A stretch of DNA of 64,000 nt from Martinezella hainanensis (lineage in GTDB: Bacteria > Pseudomonadota > Alphaproteobacteria > Rhizobiales > Rhizobiaceae), in assembly GCF_900094555.1 (NCBI RefSeq), contig NZ_FMAC01000011.1:62001-126000 (forward strand), written 5' to 3'. Both the position numbers and the translations under genes were made by a program. Below the pieces are notes generated by a model that saw only the letters and a list, made by a program, of their open reading frames with translations, was not told the origin of the DNA and did not search any database. Position 1 is the first letter of the stretch, and each line of letters starts with the position of its first letter. Positions 17,899 to 25,991 of the stretch are shown piece by piece.

Positions 17899-18750
17899 TC
17901 ATTCGCCCTTGATATTCTCCCACCGCTTCAGGAGATCGGCATGGCTGGTGGTCCAGTCCTTGATGGCATCGTCCATCGTCTTGCCGTCATTCACAGCGCT
18001 GTTGATGGCGGTGATGTCGGCAAGCGGCACATAGACACTGGCAATGACTTCACGAGCATGCGGATAATCGGCGGAGAAACCCTTCTTGCCGATCCAGTAG
18101 TAGCTCTGCGGCGGCGGGAAGATGCCCTTGGGGTCCTTCAGGAATTTCACGTCGTATTTCTGCATCATCCAGGACGGCTCCCAGATCGTCACAGCGATCC
18201 ACTCCTTCCGGTCGACGGCTGACTTCAGGGCCGCGGTCATGGCTGCGGTGCTGCCTTCGACGAGCTGCAGTTTCAGATCATAGCCCTTAACGGCGTTGGC
18301 GGTATCGCGCATCAGGCCCGAACCCGGCTCGATGCCGACGATTTTGCCGCCGAACTTGTCGGCATTGGCGTTCAGCTGGTCCATGGAGTCGATCGGTACA
18401 TATTTAGGTACGGCGACGCCCTGGAACAGGCCATGTGAAACGGGCGAGATCTTCTCGAGGCGCTTCTTGTTCTTGTCCCAATAGTCCTGCGCGACGTAAT
18501 CGGTCTGAGAGGCGAGGATCTGGATGTCACCCTTGCCGAGTGCTGCATAGGCGATGCCCCATTCGGAAAACGGCACGACCTTCACGGTATAGCCGGCGTC
18601 TTCCAGCACCTTTTTGGTAATGCCGGTGATCGGTGTCAGGTCTTCCCACGACATCGTGCCCACGGTGATGCTCTTTTCTTCGGCATGGGCGGAAAATGCG
18701 GTCATTCCGACCATCGCGGCTGCGCAGAGCGCCTTCCACAAAGTCTTCAT
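17899..18750 (-). CDS. Glycine betaine/proline-type ABC transporter substrate-binding protein (OpuAC family)
   Basis: The 283-residue periplasmic protein has a Sec signal peptide of about 23 residues ending in SAHA-EE. The mature part is of the OpuAC/ProX type, with aromatic residues suited to a cation-pi cage (for example TMSWEDL, SQTDYVAQDYWDK, TIWEPSWMM, SYYWIG). These cages bind quaternary amines such as glycine betaine or proline betaine. It follows the FAD oxidase gene after a 79-bp gap. I infer that the ligand is the substrate of the linked catabolic enzymes. Confidence 0.9.
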   Translation of the reverse strand: MKTLWKALCAAAMVGMTAFSAHAEEKSITVGTMSWEDLTPITGITKKVLEDAGYTVKVVPFSEWGIAYAALGKGDIQILASQTDYVAQDYWDKNKKRLEKISPVSHGLFQGVAVPKYVPIDSMDQLNANADKFGGKIVGIEPGSGLMRDTANAVKGYDLKLQLVEGSTAAMTAALKSAVDRKEWIAVTIWEPSWMMQKYDVKFLKDPKGIFPPPQSYYWIGKKGFSADYPHAREVIASVYVPLADITAINSAVNDGKTMDDAIKDWTTSHADLLKRWENIKGE

Positions 18751-18829
18751 TTTTCTTAACTCCTAGTTTTCGTTCCCATTTTTTTGAAGACCTGCGGTCG
18801 GCTCAGTCTTCATATTGCGCGGCAAGGGA

Positions 18830-20176
18830 TCATCCCTCGCGGCCTGCGCGCAATTCCTGCAAACGGATCACCGAATTGATGCCGAGCCATGCGAAGGGCT
18901 CGGGTGGCAGCCTAGATGGCGCCGCGTGATCCATATATTGTTCGAGATGCCGGGACGCTGTTCCCGTCGCCAGTTCAGCCGCCATCATGCCGGCAAGTGT
19001 GCTCTTGACGGTGCCGAGCCCGTTTTCGCAGCACGCCGAATAAAGTCCGTCCTCGATTTCGCCGAATGCCGGCACATGGTTCCGGCTGAGGCAGAGACGC
19101 CCGGCCCAGCTGTGTTCGAAGGGGATGTCCTTTAGCCCGGGAAACCGCGCATCGAGCGAACTCCTATGCTCTTCGGCCATTTTGGCCATTCGCCGATCAG
19201 AAACGGTGATCGCCGTTTCGTAGGTGTATTTCGTTCGAATGACGATGCGCGACTGTCCGTCCGTGGTGATCTTTCGCACCGTCGCACCCATGGCATCGGC
19301 CGGAAGCAGCGCCCATTTGTCCCGTCCCATGACCTTTCGGCCGAGGTTTTCGGCCGAAAATGGTGCCGTCATCGAGGCATAGGCAAAGATGTGCATGAGA
19401 CGGCCGCCGAAGTGACCGAAGTCCGTGATGTGACCGTTGACGCCCAGGATGACGTTCGGGGCCGTGACCTTGCCTCGGGTGGAGGCGGCGATCCAGGCTC
19501 CATTCTCGCGCGTTAGGGAGATGACGGGTGAGTGCTCGAAGATGTCGAGCCTGTGCGACAGCCCTGCGGCAAACGCGCGAACATAGTCGGCCGGCTGGAT
19601 CAGGACGGCGCCTGGCGTGAAGAGGCCGCCGAGATAATAGTCGGAGCCGGTAATTTCGCGCATTTCGGCGGCGTCGAAAAACATGTGCTTCTCGCCCGCG
19701 CTCCTCAAGGATTGGCCGAAGCTGACGTTCAGCTTCATTCCACGCGCAGTCGCGGCGGCGTTGATCTTGCCCGCGGGATCGAAAGTCTCGGGCGACATGC
19801 CGTATTCGTCAGCGGCTTCTTTCGCAAAGGCGATCGCAGTCCGGTTCTGAGCCATCTCCAAGCGAGTGGCGTCCAGGCCGCCACTCGAATATTCGCTCGA
19901 TGACAGGTTATGCGGGACATCGATCATGAAGCCGGAATTGCGGCCCGATGTGCCCTTGCCGACCTCGCTTGCGTCAAGCACGACGATCTTGTCGTCGGGT
20001 CGGAGCTGCAGCAGCCGGCGAGCGGCTGAGAGCCCGGCAAAGCCCGCACCGATGATCAGCCAGTCCGCGGTCACGTTGCCTTCCAGGCTCCGGACCGGGA
20101 GAGAACGTTTGCTGATCGCCTCCCAGCCCGAGACGCCGTTTTCTGCCGGCATACGCTTGACGGACGTCGTGGTCAT
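18830..20176 (-). CDS. FAD-dependent oxidoreductase, DAO family (PuuB / D-hydroxyproline-oxidase-like)
   Basis: This 448-residue flavoprotein has the Rossmann FAD motif WLIIGAGFAGLSAARRL at about residues 34-50 and the family-typical GTSGRNSGF after the second strand. A C-terminal EHSWAGRLCLSRNHVPAFGE region is also usual for DAO oxidases. It should oxidise an amine or imino acid, making an imine. In hydroxyproline catabolism such an enzyme converts cis-4-hydroxy-D-proline to pyrroline-4-hydroxy-2-carboxylate. The start at 20176 overlaps the aldehyde dehydrogenase stop by 4 bp (ATGA), so an upstream in-frame ATG at 20236 is unlikely. Confidence 0.85.
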   Translation of the reverse strand: MTTTSVKRMPAENGVSGWEAISKRSLPVRSLEGNVTADWLIIGAGFAGLSAARRLLQLRPDDKIVVLDASEVGKGTSGRNSGFMIDVPHNLSSSEYSSGGLDATRLEMAQNRTAIAFAKEAADEYGMSPETFDPAGKINAAATARGMKLNVSFGQSLRSAGEKHMFFDAAEMREITGSDYYLGGLFTPGAVLIQPADYVRAFAAGLSHRLDIFEHSPVISLTRENGAWIAASTRGKVTAPNVILGVNGHITDFGHFGGRLMHIFAYASMTAPFSAENLGRKVMGRDKWALLPADAMGATVRKITTDGQSRIVIRTKYTYETAITVSDRRMAKMAEEHRSSLDARFPGLKDIPFEHSWAGRLCLSRNHVPAFGEIEDGLYSACCENGLGTVKSTLAGMMAAELATGTASRHLEQYMDHAAPSRLPPEPFAWLGINSVIRLQELRAGREG

Positions 20177-21690
20177 CGGATCGTCTCGTCCACGGAGCGG
20201 TCGGAGACATCGATCCAGATCGTCTTCAGTTCGCAATAATTGTCGTGCGCGAAGATCGACTTGTCGCGGCCGCCGAAGCCGGATTCCTTATAGCCGCCGA
20301 ACGGTGTCGTCGCGTCGCCCTCGCCGAAGCAGTTGACGGTGACGAGGCCAGCCCGGATGTCACGTGACAGCCGGATCGCATTCTTCAGGCTGCCGGTATA
20401 GACCGACGCCGTCAGACCATAATTGGTGTCGTTGGCGAGAGCGACAGCTTCCGCCAGCGTGTTGAATGTCGTCACCGACAGGATCGGCCCGAAGATTTCT
20501 TCCCTGAATAGCCGGCTTGCGGCCGTGACACCATCGACCACCGTTGGTTCGACGAAGATGCCGCCATGTGTTTCGCCGCCATACGCGATCGTTAGCTTCT
20601 CGCTTTTGACGTCATCGAGGAAGGAGGTGACCTTCTCATAGTGGTTCTTACTGACCAGCGCGCCGATGCGGTTGTCCGGATCAAGCGGATCGCCGGTTTT
20701 CCACTCGCGCATATAGGCACCGATGCGCTTTAGCAGCTCGTCCTTGATCTTGGCGTGGACGATGAGGCGTGAATTCGCGCTGCAGTTTTCGCCCATGTTC
20801 CAGAAGGCACCGTTGACCACCTGCTCGGCTACGAGATCGAGATCTTCGGCATCTTCCAGTACTACGGCCGGGTTCTTGCCGCCGCATTCGAGCACGACCT
20901 TCTTGAGGTTGGAATCGGCGGAATAATGCAGGAAGCGACGGCCTGTTGGTGTCGAGCCGGTAAAGGCCACCATGTCGACATCCATGTGCAGGCCCAGCGG
21001 CTCGCCGACATCCTTGCCGCCGCCGGTGACGACATTGAAGACGCCGGCAGGGATGCCTGCCTCATATGCAAGCTCTGCGACGCGCAGCGTGGTCAGCGTC
21101 GTCTCCTGCGCGGGCTTGACGATGACGGAGCAGCCGGCAGCCAGCGCCGGGCCGATCTTCCAGGCGAGCATCAGCAGCGGGAAGTTCCAGGGCAGCACGC
21201 AGCCGACGACACCGATCGGCTCGCGCACCACCATCGCCAGCGCATTCGGGCCGACCGGATTGGTGTTGTCGTAGAGCTTGTCGATCGCCTCGGCGTGCCA
21301 ACGAAGGGTGTGGATGGTGTCGGGCACGTCGACGGTCTGGCACTCGCGCACCGGCTTGCCGCTGTCGAGGCTTTCCATGACCGCCAGTTCGTGGCGGTTC
21401 TCTTCGAGCAGCCTGGCGAACTTGATCAGCGTTGCCTTGCGCTCGCCTGGCGGCAGCTGACGCCAGCGGCCATCCTCGAAGGCCCCTCTTGCCCTGAGTA
21501 CGGCGTAGTCGACGTCGCTGGCATCACAGGCGGCAACGTTGGCCAGGAGCTCGCCGGTTGCCGGGTTCGTGGTCTTGAACGTCTTGCCGGAATTGGCGGG
21601 ACGGAAGGCGCCGTCGATGAAGGCATTCGTCGGGAATTGGAGGCCGGCGGCGATCGCCTTGTATTCGGCTGCGGTCAAGGGTTCATGCAT
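20173..21690 (-). CDS. Aldehyde dehydrogenase (NAD(P)+), possible alpha-ketoglutarate semialdehyde or amino-aldehyde dehydrogenase
   Basis: The 505-residue ALDH has E268 in VVLECGGKNP and nucleophile C303 in NMGENCSANSR. The coenzyme region PWNFPLLMLAWKIGPALAAG is followed by VKPAQETTLT. In hydroxyproline pathways the DapA-like deaminase yields alpha-ketoglutarate semialdehyde, which an ALDH oxidises; the gene order here fits that. By sequence alone the protein also resembles PuuC-type amino-aldehyde dehydrogenases, so the substrate is open. The gene overlaps the DapA-like gene by 8 bp and the FAD oxidase by 4 bp, indicating tight co-translation. Confidence 0.85.
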   Translation of the reverse strand: MHEPLTAAEYKAIAAGLQFPTNAFIDGAFRPANSGKTFKTTNPATGELLANVAACDASDVDYAVLRARGAFEDGRWRQLPPGERKATLIKFARLLEENRHELAVMESLDSGKPVRECQTVDVPDTIHTLRWHAEAIDKLYDNTNPVGPNALAMVVREPIGVVGCVLPWNFPLLMLAWKIGPALAAGCSVIVKPAQETTLTTLRVAELAYEAGIPAGVFNVVTGGGKDVGEPLGLHMDVDMVAFTGSTPTGRRFLHYSADSNLKKVVLECGGKNPAVVLEDAEDLDLVAEQVVNGAFWNMGENCSANSRLIVHAKIKDELLKRIGAYMREWKTGDPLDPDNRIGALVSKNHYEKVTSFLDDVKSEKLTIAYGGETHGGIFVEPTVVDGVTAASRLFREEIFGPILSVTTFNTLAEAVALANDTNYGLTASVYTGSLKNAIRLSRDIRAGLVTVNCFGEGDATTPFGGYKESGFGGRDKSIFAHDNYCELKTIWIDVSDRSVDETIR

Positions 21691-22594
21691 GATTGGCTCC
21701 CGACGTGATCTGGGCGACCGTGCGCTTCAAGGTGGCGACGACAGTCTGGAGGGTTCTCTTTTCCTCGGAGGTCATTCCGCGTAGCGGCGCGCGGACCGGA
21801 CCTGCCTTGAGGCCGATGATCTCGCAGCCATGTTTGATCGATTGCACGAACTTGCCGGTTTCGAGAAAATCCATCAGCGGCAGCATCGCCGTCATGATGG
21901 CGCGGCCCTTGTCGAAATTCTTCTCGAGCACGCAGGCTTCGTAGAGCGCAACATGTTCGCGCGGCAGGAAATTGGAGCCGGCGCAGACCCAGCTTTTTGC
22001 ACCCCAGGCGAAGAATTCGAGGGCTTGGTCATCCCAGCCGCAAGACAGTGCGATGTGAGGAAATTTCCGTGCCAGCAGATGGACGTTTGCCATCTCCCCA
22101 GAACTTTCCTTGATCGCTCTCACATTCTTAGATTTGCCGACACGCGAGAAATATTCGTCGCTCATCATCACGCCCATGCGGGCGGGATAGTTGTAGAGCA
22201 TGATCGGCAGGTTGGCGGCGCGGTCGACCGTCAATGCGTGAATGGCGTTTTCCTTCTCCGTCGGCAGGGCATAGGGTGGCGACGTCACGAGGATTGCATC
22301 CGCGCCGATCTCCTTTGCTGCTGCGGCATAGGCGACCGAGTCCTCGGTACGGGTTGCCCCGGTACCAACGATCAGCGGCAGACGGTTTGCGATGACCTGC
22401 TTGGCGTAGGCAGCGAGATCGAACCGTTCCTGCATGGATTGGGCATAATATTCGCCCGTGGAGCCGCCGATGATGATGCCGTGGACCTTGGCTTCGACGA
22501 GCGATTCCAGCACGGCTGCGAATGCAGCCTTGTCTATCTGGCCGTCCGGTCCATGCGGCGTGATCGCCGGGGTGTAGATGCCTTCGAAATTCAA
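21683..22594 (-). CDS. DapA-family lyase (dihydrodipicolinate synthase-like), possible pyrroline-4-hydroxy-2-carboxylate deaminase
   Basis: This 303-residue TIM-barrel class I aldolase has the Schiff-base lysine K162 in VRAIKESSG, the catalytic tyrosine Y136 in LYNYP and the GGSTGEYY motif at 43-50. I place the start at a TTG nested in the stop region of the GntR gene (TCTTGA), with GGAG nine bases upstream. This gives the normal length for the family; longer frames have no good start. It is not an obvious lysine-biosynthesis DapA. Between a GntR regulator and ALDH/FAD oxidase genes, a deaminase in hydroxyproline breakdown is plausible. Confidence 0.82.
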   Translation of the reverse strand: MNFEGIYTPAITPHGPDGQIDKAAFAAVLESLVEAKVHGIIIGGSTGEYYAQSMQERFDLAAYAKQVIANRLPLIVGTGATRTEDSVAYAAAAKEIGADAILVTSPPYALPTEKENAIHALTVDRAANLPIMLYNYPARMGVMMSDEYFSRVGKSKNVRAIKESSGEMANVHLLARKFPHIALSCGWDDQALEFFAWGAKSWVCAGSNFLPREHVALYEACVLEKNFDKGRAIMTAMLPLMDFLETGKFVQSIKHGCEIIGLKAGPVRAPLRGMTSEEKRTLQTVVATLKRTVAQITSGANHA

Positions 22595-23301
22595 GACGAT
22601 TTCTCCATCGATGCGACGGGCACTTCGACGAGCGCATCCGCCTTCATTCCTTGCGGCGCGATGAACATTTCCATGTTCTCGCGCGACAGCTCCCAATGCT
22701 CGAAGACCAGGTCTACGACGGTGTCCTCATCATGCCGCGCGATCGCCTCGATGAAGCCGTCATGATGCTCCACGGCGAGTTGAAGTCGCTCGCGCATGTC
22801 GTCGTTCTTCGGCCGGAAGAAGGTGTGGCCGATCCGTGCATGGTCGATCAGCAGGCGGCCCAGGCTCGGCTGCAGATAGGCGTTGAACGACATTTCGCCG
22901 ATGATTTCGTGGAAGCGATTGTTCTCGAGCACCATGGCGAGAGCATCGCCCGAGGTGCTGGCCGTCCGGAACCGATCCTGCGTTTCCTTCAGATCCACGA
23001 GTTGCTTCGGCTTGAAATTCTGCACCGCGAGCCGGCCGATCGCGGCATAGATCATCGGCGCCACCAGGAAGAAGTGCCTGAGGGTCTGATGGTTCATTGG
23101 GCTGACGCGTGCGCCGCGGTTAGCCCGGATGTCGATATAGCCTTCGCCTTCGAGGCGCCGGAAGATTTCGCGGACGGGTGTGCGCGAGAGGCCGTATTGC
23201 TCGCTGAGACTGACTTCGTCCAAATCCTGGTCAGGATCGAGCTCCATCGTCAGAATTTGACGTTTCAGATCGTCGTAAAGACTGCTCTTCCCGCCCTTCA
23301 T
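22591..23301 (-). CDS. GntR family (FadR-type) transcriptional regulator
   Basis: This 236-residue regulator has an N-terminal winged helix-turn-helix (YDDLKRQILTMELDPDQDLDEVSLSEQYGLSRTPVREIFRRLEGEGYI, about 8-57) and a helical FCD-type effector domain with conserved metal-binding-type histidines (for example NNRFHEIIGEMS, LAVEHHDGFIEAI). The start at 23301 has a strong ribosome-binding site (AAGGAGGAGG). It is the first gene of the ten-gene minus-strand set and shares a TCTTGA junction with the DapA-like gene. It probably represses its own operon through the TTGT/ACAA repeats upstream. Confidence 0.9.
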   Translation of the reverse strand: MKGGKSSLYDDLKRQILTMELDPDQDLDEVSLSEQYGLSRTPVREIFRRLEGEGYIDIRANRGARVSPMNHQTLRHFFLVAPMIYAAIGRLAVQNFKPKQLVDLKETQDRFRTASTSGDALAMVLENNRFHEIIGEMSFNAYLQPSLGRLLIDHARIGHTFFRPKNDDMRERLQLAVEHHDGFIEAIARHDEDTVVDLVFEHWELSRENMEMFIAPQGMKADALVEVPVASMEKSS

Positions 23302-23723
23302 TGCGACCTCCTCCTTGGGATTTGCAGGGAATTGAACCCGTCGGTTCCTGCTGATGGAAGAAAGGTCGCACAGGCCGATCATTGATTCAATAAAATTGTA
23401 TAATCTGAGTACACAATAGATGTTGTGAAAAAATACAATCCTGTTTTTGTTGCCGAATGCGCGGAGCAGCGGGGCTTTTCGCGAAAATCGCCACTCGGAT
23501 GTCAGAGGGAATTGATCCGGCTCTTCGGATTTCACCGACCGGAGGCGTATGAAGGGCGAGCAGTGATGTGACCGCGGTGCGGACTTGCCATCTGGCAATC
23601 ACGCACGTGTTCCCATCGCTAATTCTCTGTGCTCAAGGCAGGTCAGCTGAAGCCGAGCGGGATTTGCCGTGATCCCTTAGATGACGCAGGGCGTCATGGC
23701 GTCCGATGCCGATTTGGTGGGCA
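23302..23723. promoter_or_regulatory. Intergenic region with GntR promoter/operator candidates and a small hairpin
   Basis: No gene is visible. The part at 23390-23445 is AT-rich and on the minus strand holds ATTGT(13)ACAAT-type spaced half-sites (23394-23416) plus a neighbouring TTGT...ACAA pair (23423-23438), fitting a FadR-type operator at the operon promoter. TTGCCATCTGGCAA at 23585-23598 is a perfect palindrome. ATGACGC/GCGTCAT (23681-23697) forms a 7-bp hairpin just downstream of the small membrane gene and may terminate it. Confidence 0.4.
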
Positions 23724-24044
23724 TCAGTGGCTCAATGCATGCGCTGTAAATTGGAGATAGGCCGCAAGGCTGACAGCGGAAAGCGCCACAATGGCAATGG
23801 GTTGGGAGAGGTTCTTGCTGATGGCCGCAAGCAGCAGACCGAGCACGACGATGGCGCCTCCCAGCAACGGTCCCTTGTCGGCAAACGACAATGCAAGGGC
23901 GGTCAGGCTGACGGTCGCTGCGACCATCGTAACCGGCATCTGGTATTGAAGACAGTCGCCGCGGCTTGTGAACGTGAGCAGAAATCTATTCCAGCTCAAA
24001 CCGAGGGAAATGCTCAAAAGTAGCGGCGGGAGAATGGACAGCAT
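23724..24044 (-). CDS. Small four-span membrane protein of unknown function
   Basis: This 106-residue protein begins MLSILPPLLLSISLGL, with GGAAGAGA upstream. Four hydrophobic segments can be seen (about 3-22, 32-52, 55-75 and 82-102), short loops and few charges (FADKG, SKNLSQ). I do not recognise the family. A longer frame to 24122 exists but adds a Cys-rich, unlikely N-terminus. It stands alone, on the minus strand, between the GntR gene and the folate cyclo-ligase gene. Coding is supported by hydrophobic periodicity only. Confidence 0.45.
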   Translation of the reverse strand: MLSILPPLLLSISLGLSWNRFLLTFTSRGDCLQYQMPVTMVAATVSLTALALSFADKGPLLGGAIVVLGLLLAAISKNLSQPIAIVALSAVSLAAYLQFTAHALSH

Positions 24045-24234
24045 GAATATCGTCTCTTCCGATGGATCGATCGTGAAGACGCAATTCATGTGCCAATAGG
24101 TGCAGGTGTTGATCTGGCGCAATAAACCGGAGTGCGGCCATAAATCTCTGCTCGTTTGTGCGGCGATCTGCCGCTCTGTTTAGCACCTCATCGGAATCGA
24201 TAGGCCCAAGACCAACAGGAAAAGGGCATTGAAC

Positions 24235-24918
24235 TCATCGATAACGCAGTCCTGCTTGCGTGATGATCACGTCCATCGGAATGTCATGGGCAAGCGGATG
24301 GATGGTGTCGATCCTCTGCGCTTCGAATCCGACGCCGATGACCAAAGGCTTGCGCTCGAGGGCAGCAAGGGTTCTGTCGAAAAATCCGCCTCCATAACCA
24401 AGACGGTAACAAGCTGAATCGAAGCCGACCAGCGGTGCTATGACGATATCTGGGGCCGCTTCCTTACCCTCTGCCGGCACTGGAATGTTCCATACCCCGC
24501 GTTCAAGCCGCTCCCCCGTTTTCCATGATCGGAATATCAAGGGCCTTGCCTTGGCAACGACGACGGGCAACAGGCAGTTCGCGCCACGCTTCGTCAAGGC
24601 CGCCATCCATCCTCTCAGGTCCGGCTCTCCCGAAAACGGCCAGAACAGGCTGATGTGTCTGCCGTCGATATCGGTAACAATCTGATCGAGATGAGCAGTA
24701 ATCACGCCTGTATAGTCTTCGCGCTTTGCGAGCGGCAGCGCCTTTCGTTCGCCGATCAGTCTTTGCCGTTCAGCCTTTCGCCACGCGAAAATATCCGAGA
24801 TCCGGCCCTCGTCGGGTGAGATGCCGCTATAGGCTGGGTCGACCTCGTGCAGCATGCAGGCAGGCGACGCGTATTCACGGATCGCTTCGTCCGCTTGATG
24901 TCGATCTGATTTTGCCAT
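24235..24918 (-). CDS. 5-formyltetrahydrofolate cyclo-ligase family protein
   Basis: The 227-residue protein would convert 5-formyl-THF to 5,10-methenyl-THF using ATP, or be a family member with a related task. The nucleotide-binding C-terminal motif LGYGGGFFDRTLA is well kept, as are ISLFWPFSGEPDLRGW and PDIVIAPLVGFD. The N-terminus carries the family's WRKAERQRLI basic helix, preceded by an extra about 40 residues compared with short FTHFS cyclo-ligases. Start 24918 has GAAAGAGCGG upstream. It is divergent from a LysR gene. This longer type is common in rhizobia beside a standard copy; whether this one is the housekeeping enzyme cannot be told. Confidence 0.8.
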   Translation of the reverse strand: MAKSDRHQADEAIREYASPACMLHEVDPAYSGISPDEGRISDIFAWRKAERQRLIGERKALPLAKREDYTGVITAHLDQIVTDIDGRHISLFWPFSGEPDLRGWMAALTKRGANCLLPVVVAKARPLIFRSWKTGERLERGVWNIPVPAEGKEAAPDIVIAPLVGFDSACYRLGYGGGFFDRTLAALERKPLVIGVGFEAQRIDTIHPLAHDIPMDVIITQAGLRYR

Positions 24919-25015
24919 CCGCTCTTTCGCGCTCCCATTCCATGGCTTGATACCGAAACATGCTTGAGCTGCGACAATGATTTCAATATAGGGAATGATA
25001 AGATAACTTAATTCC

Positions 25016-25059
25016 TCAATCGAGATCTTTTCGTTGGACCTTTCATCAATCGAGATCTT
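25016..25059 (+). repeat. 14-bp direct repeat straddling the LysR start codon
   Basis: TCAATCGAGATCTT occurs at 25016-25029 and again at 25046-25059, exactly 30 bp apart and in the same reading phase. The second copy encodes SIEIF of the LysR N-terminus. It may be a short tandem duplication or a paired binding site. Confidence 0.5.
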
Positions 25060-25939
25060 CCTTGCCGTGGCTAGCGACCGCAGCGTGACCAAGGCTGCGA
25101 AGGCCGTGGGGCGCGTGCCGTCGAATGTGACGACACGTATCCAGCAGCTGGAAGACTATCTGGGCGTCCTGCTCTTCAGCCGCGACGGCAAGAAGATGAC
25201 GCTGACGAAGGAAGGCGAGACCTTTCAGGTCTATGCCAATCGACTTGCCGCGCTTGCGCTGGAGGCGCGTCAGGCAGTCAGGCCCCAGCGCCCGTCGGGC
25301 ACATTGCGCTTGGGAACGATGGAAAGCACGGCGGCAAGCCGACTGCCTGCCGCACTTAGCCAGTTCAATCATATGTGGCCGGATGTATCGCTCCAGCTGA
25401 CACTTGGCGCTTCCCGCGAGCTTGCTCAAGGTGTTCTGCGCGACGCTTTGGACTGCGCGTTGATCGCCCGGCCGCCAAAAGCGATGCTGGATGAAGATCC
25501 AAGTTTTGCGGCTGAACTCACGCGGCTCGAGGCCGAACCGGTATTTGTCGAGGATTTGTTGCTCCTGCTGCCATCCGGGCATCCATCGATCCGATCGGCC
25601 GCCGATTTGCGCGTGGGATCGATTGCTGCCCTGGAGCCTGGATGCACTTATCGCAGGATTGCAGAAGGCTGGGCGCGCAAGTCGAGCGCTTTGCCGACGA
25701 CCGAGCTTGGCTCCTATCATGCCATCCTGGCCAGTGTGGCGACCGGCAACGCGGCTGGTGTCATGCCAAGGTCGGTTCTCGATCTCATGCACTGGCCGAC
25801 GCCATCAGCGACACACCGGCTCGCTACTGTCGACACGATCCTTATCTCCCGCAAGAATGATCGCCCGAGTTCGTTCGATGCGTTTCATGAAGTCCTCGGC
25901 GCCGCCAAGGGCAAGAGCCTGTCGCTCGTGCCGAACTAG
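25034..25939 (+). CDS. LysR family transcriptional regulator
   Basis: This 301-residue regulator has the N-terminal winged helix-turn-helix (MDLSSIEIFLAVASDRSVTK onward, recognition helix SNVTTRIQQLEDYLG) and a periplasmic-binding-protein-like effector domain. A TTG at 25034 is the only reasonable start: the frame closes upstream at a TAA (25004-25006) and no ATG or GTG lies between. It is divergent from the folate cyclo-ligase-like gene and 52 bp upstream of the HPP-CBS gene on the same strand, either of which may be its target. Confidence 0.87.
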   Translation: MDLSSIEIFLAVASDRSVTKAAKAVGRVPSNVTTRIQQLEDYLGVLLFSRDGKKMTLTKEGETFQVYANRLAALALEARQAVRPQRPSGTLRLGTMESTAASRLPAALSQFNHMWPDVSLQLTLGASRELAQGVLRDALDCALIARPPKAMLDEDPSFAAELTRLEAEPVFVEDLLLLLPSGHPSIRSAADLRVGSIAALEPGCTYRRIAEGWARKSSALPTTELGSYHAILASVATGNAAGVMPRSVLDLMHWPTPSATHRLATVDTILISRKNDRPSSFDAFHEVLGAAKGKSLSLVPN

Positions 25940-25991
25940 CCGGCGTCCCGTCGTTCTCCAAGGAATACCCTTCTCTCAAACTGGTTTCATC

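Noticed and set aside
25491..25991. N-terminal extension of the HPP-CBS protein overlapping the LysR gene
   Set aside because: It overlaps most of the LysR C-terminal coding region in another frame and has no similarity to HPP proteins; ATG 25992 fits the family.
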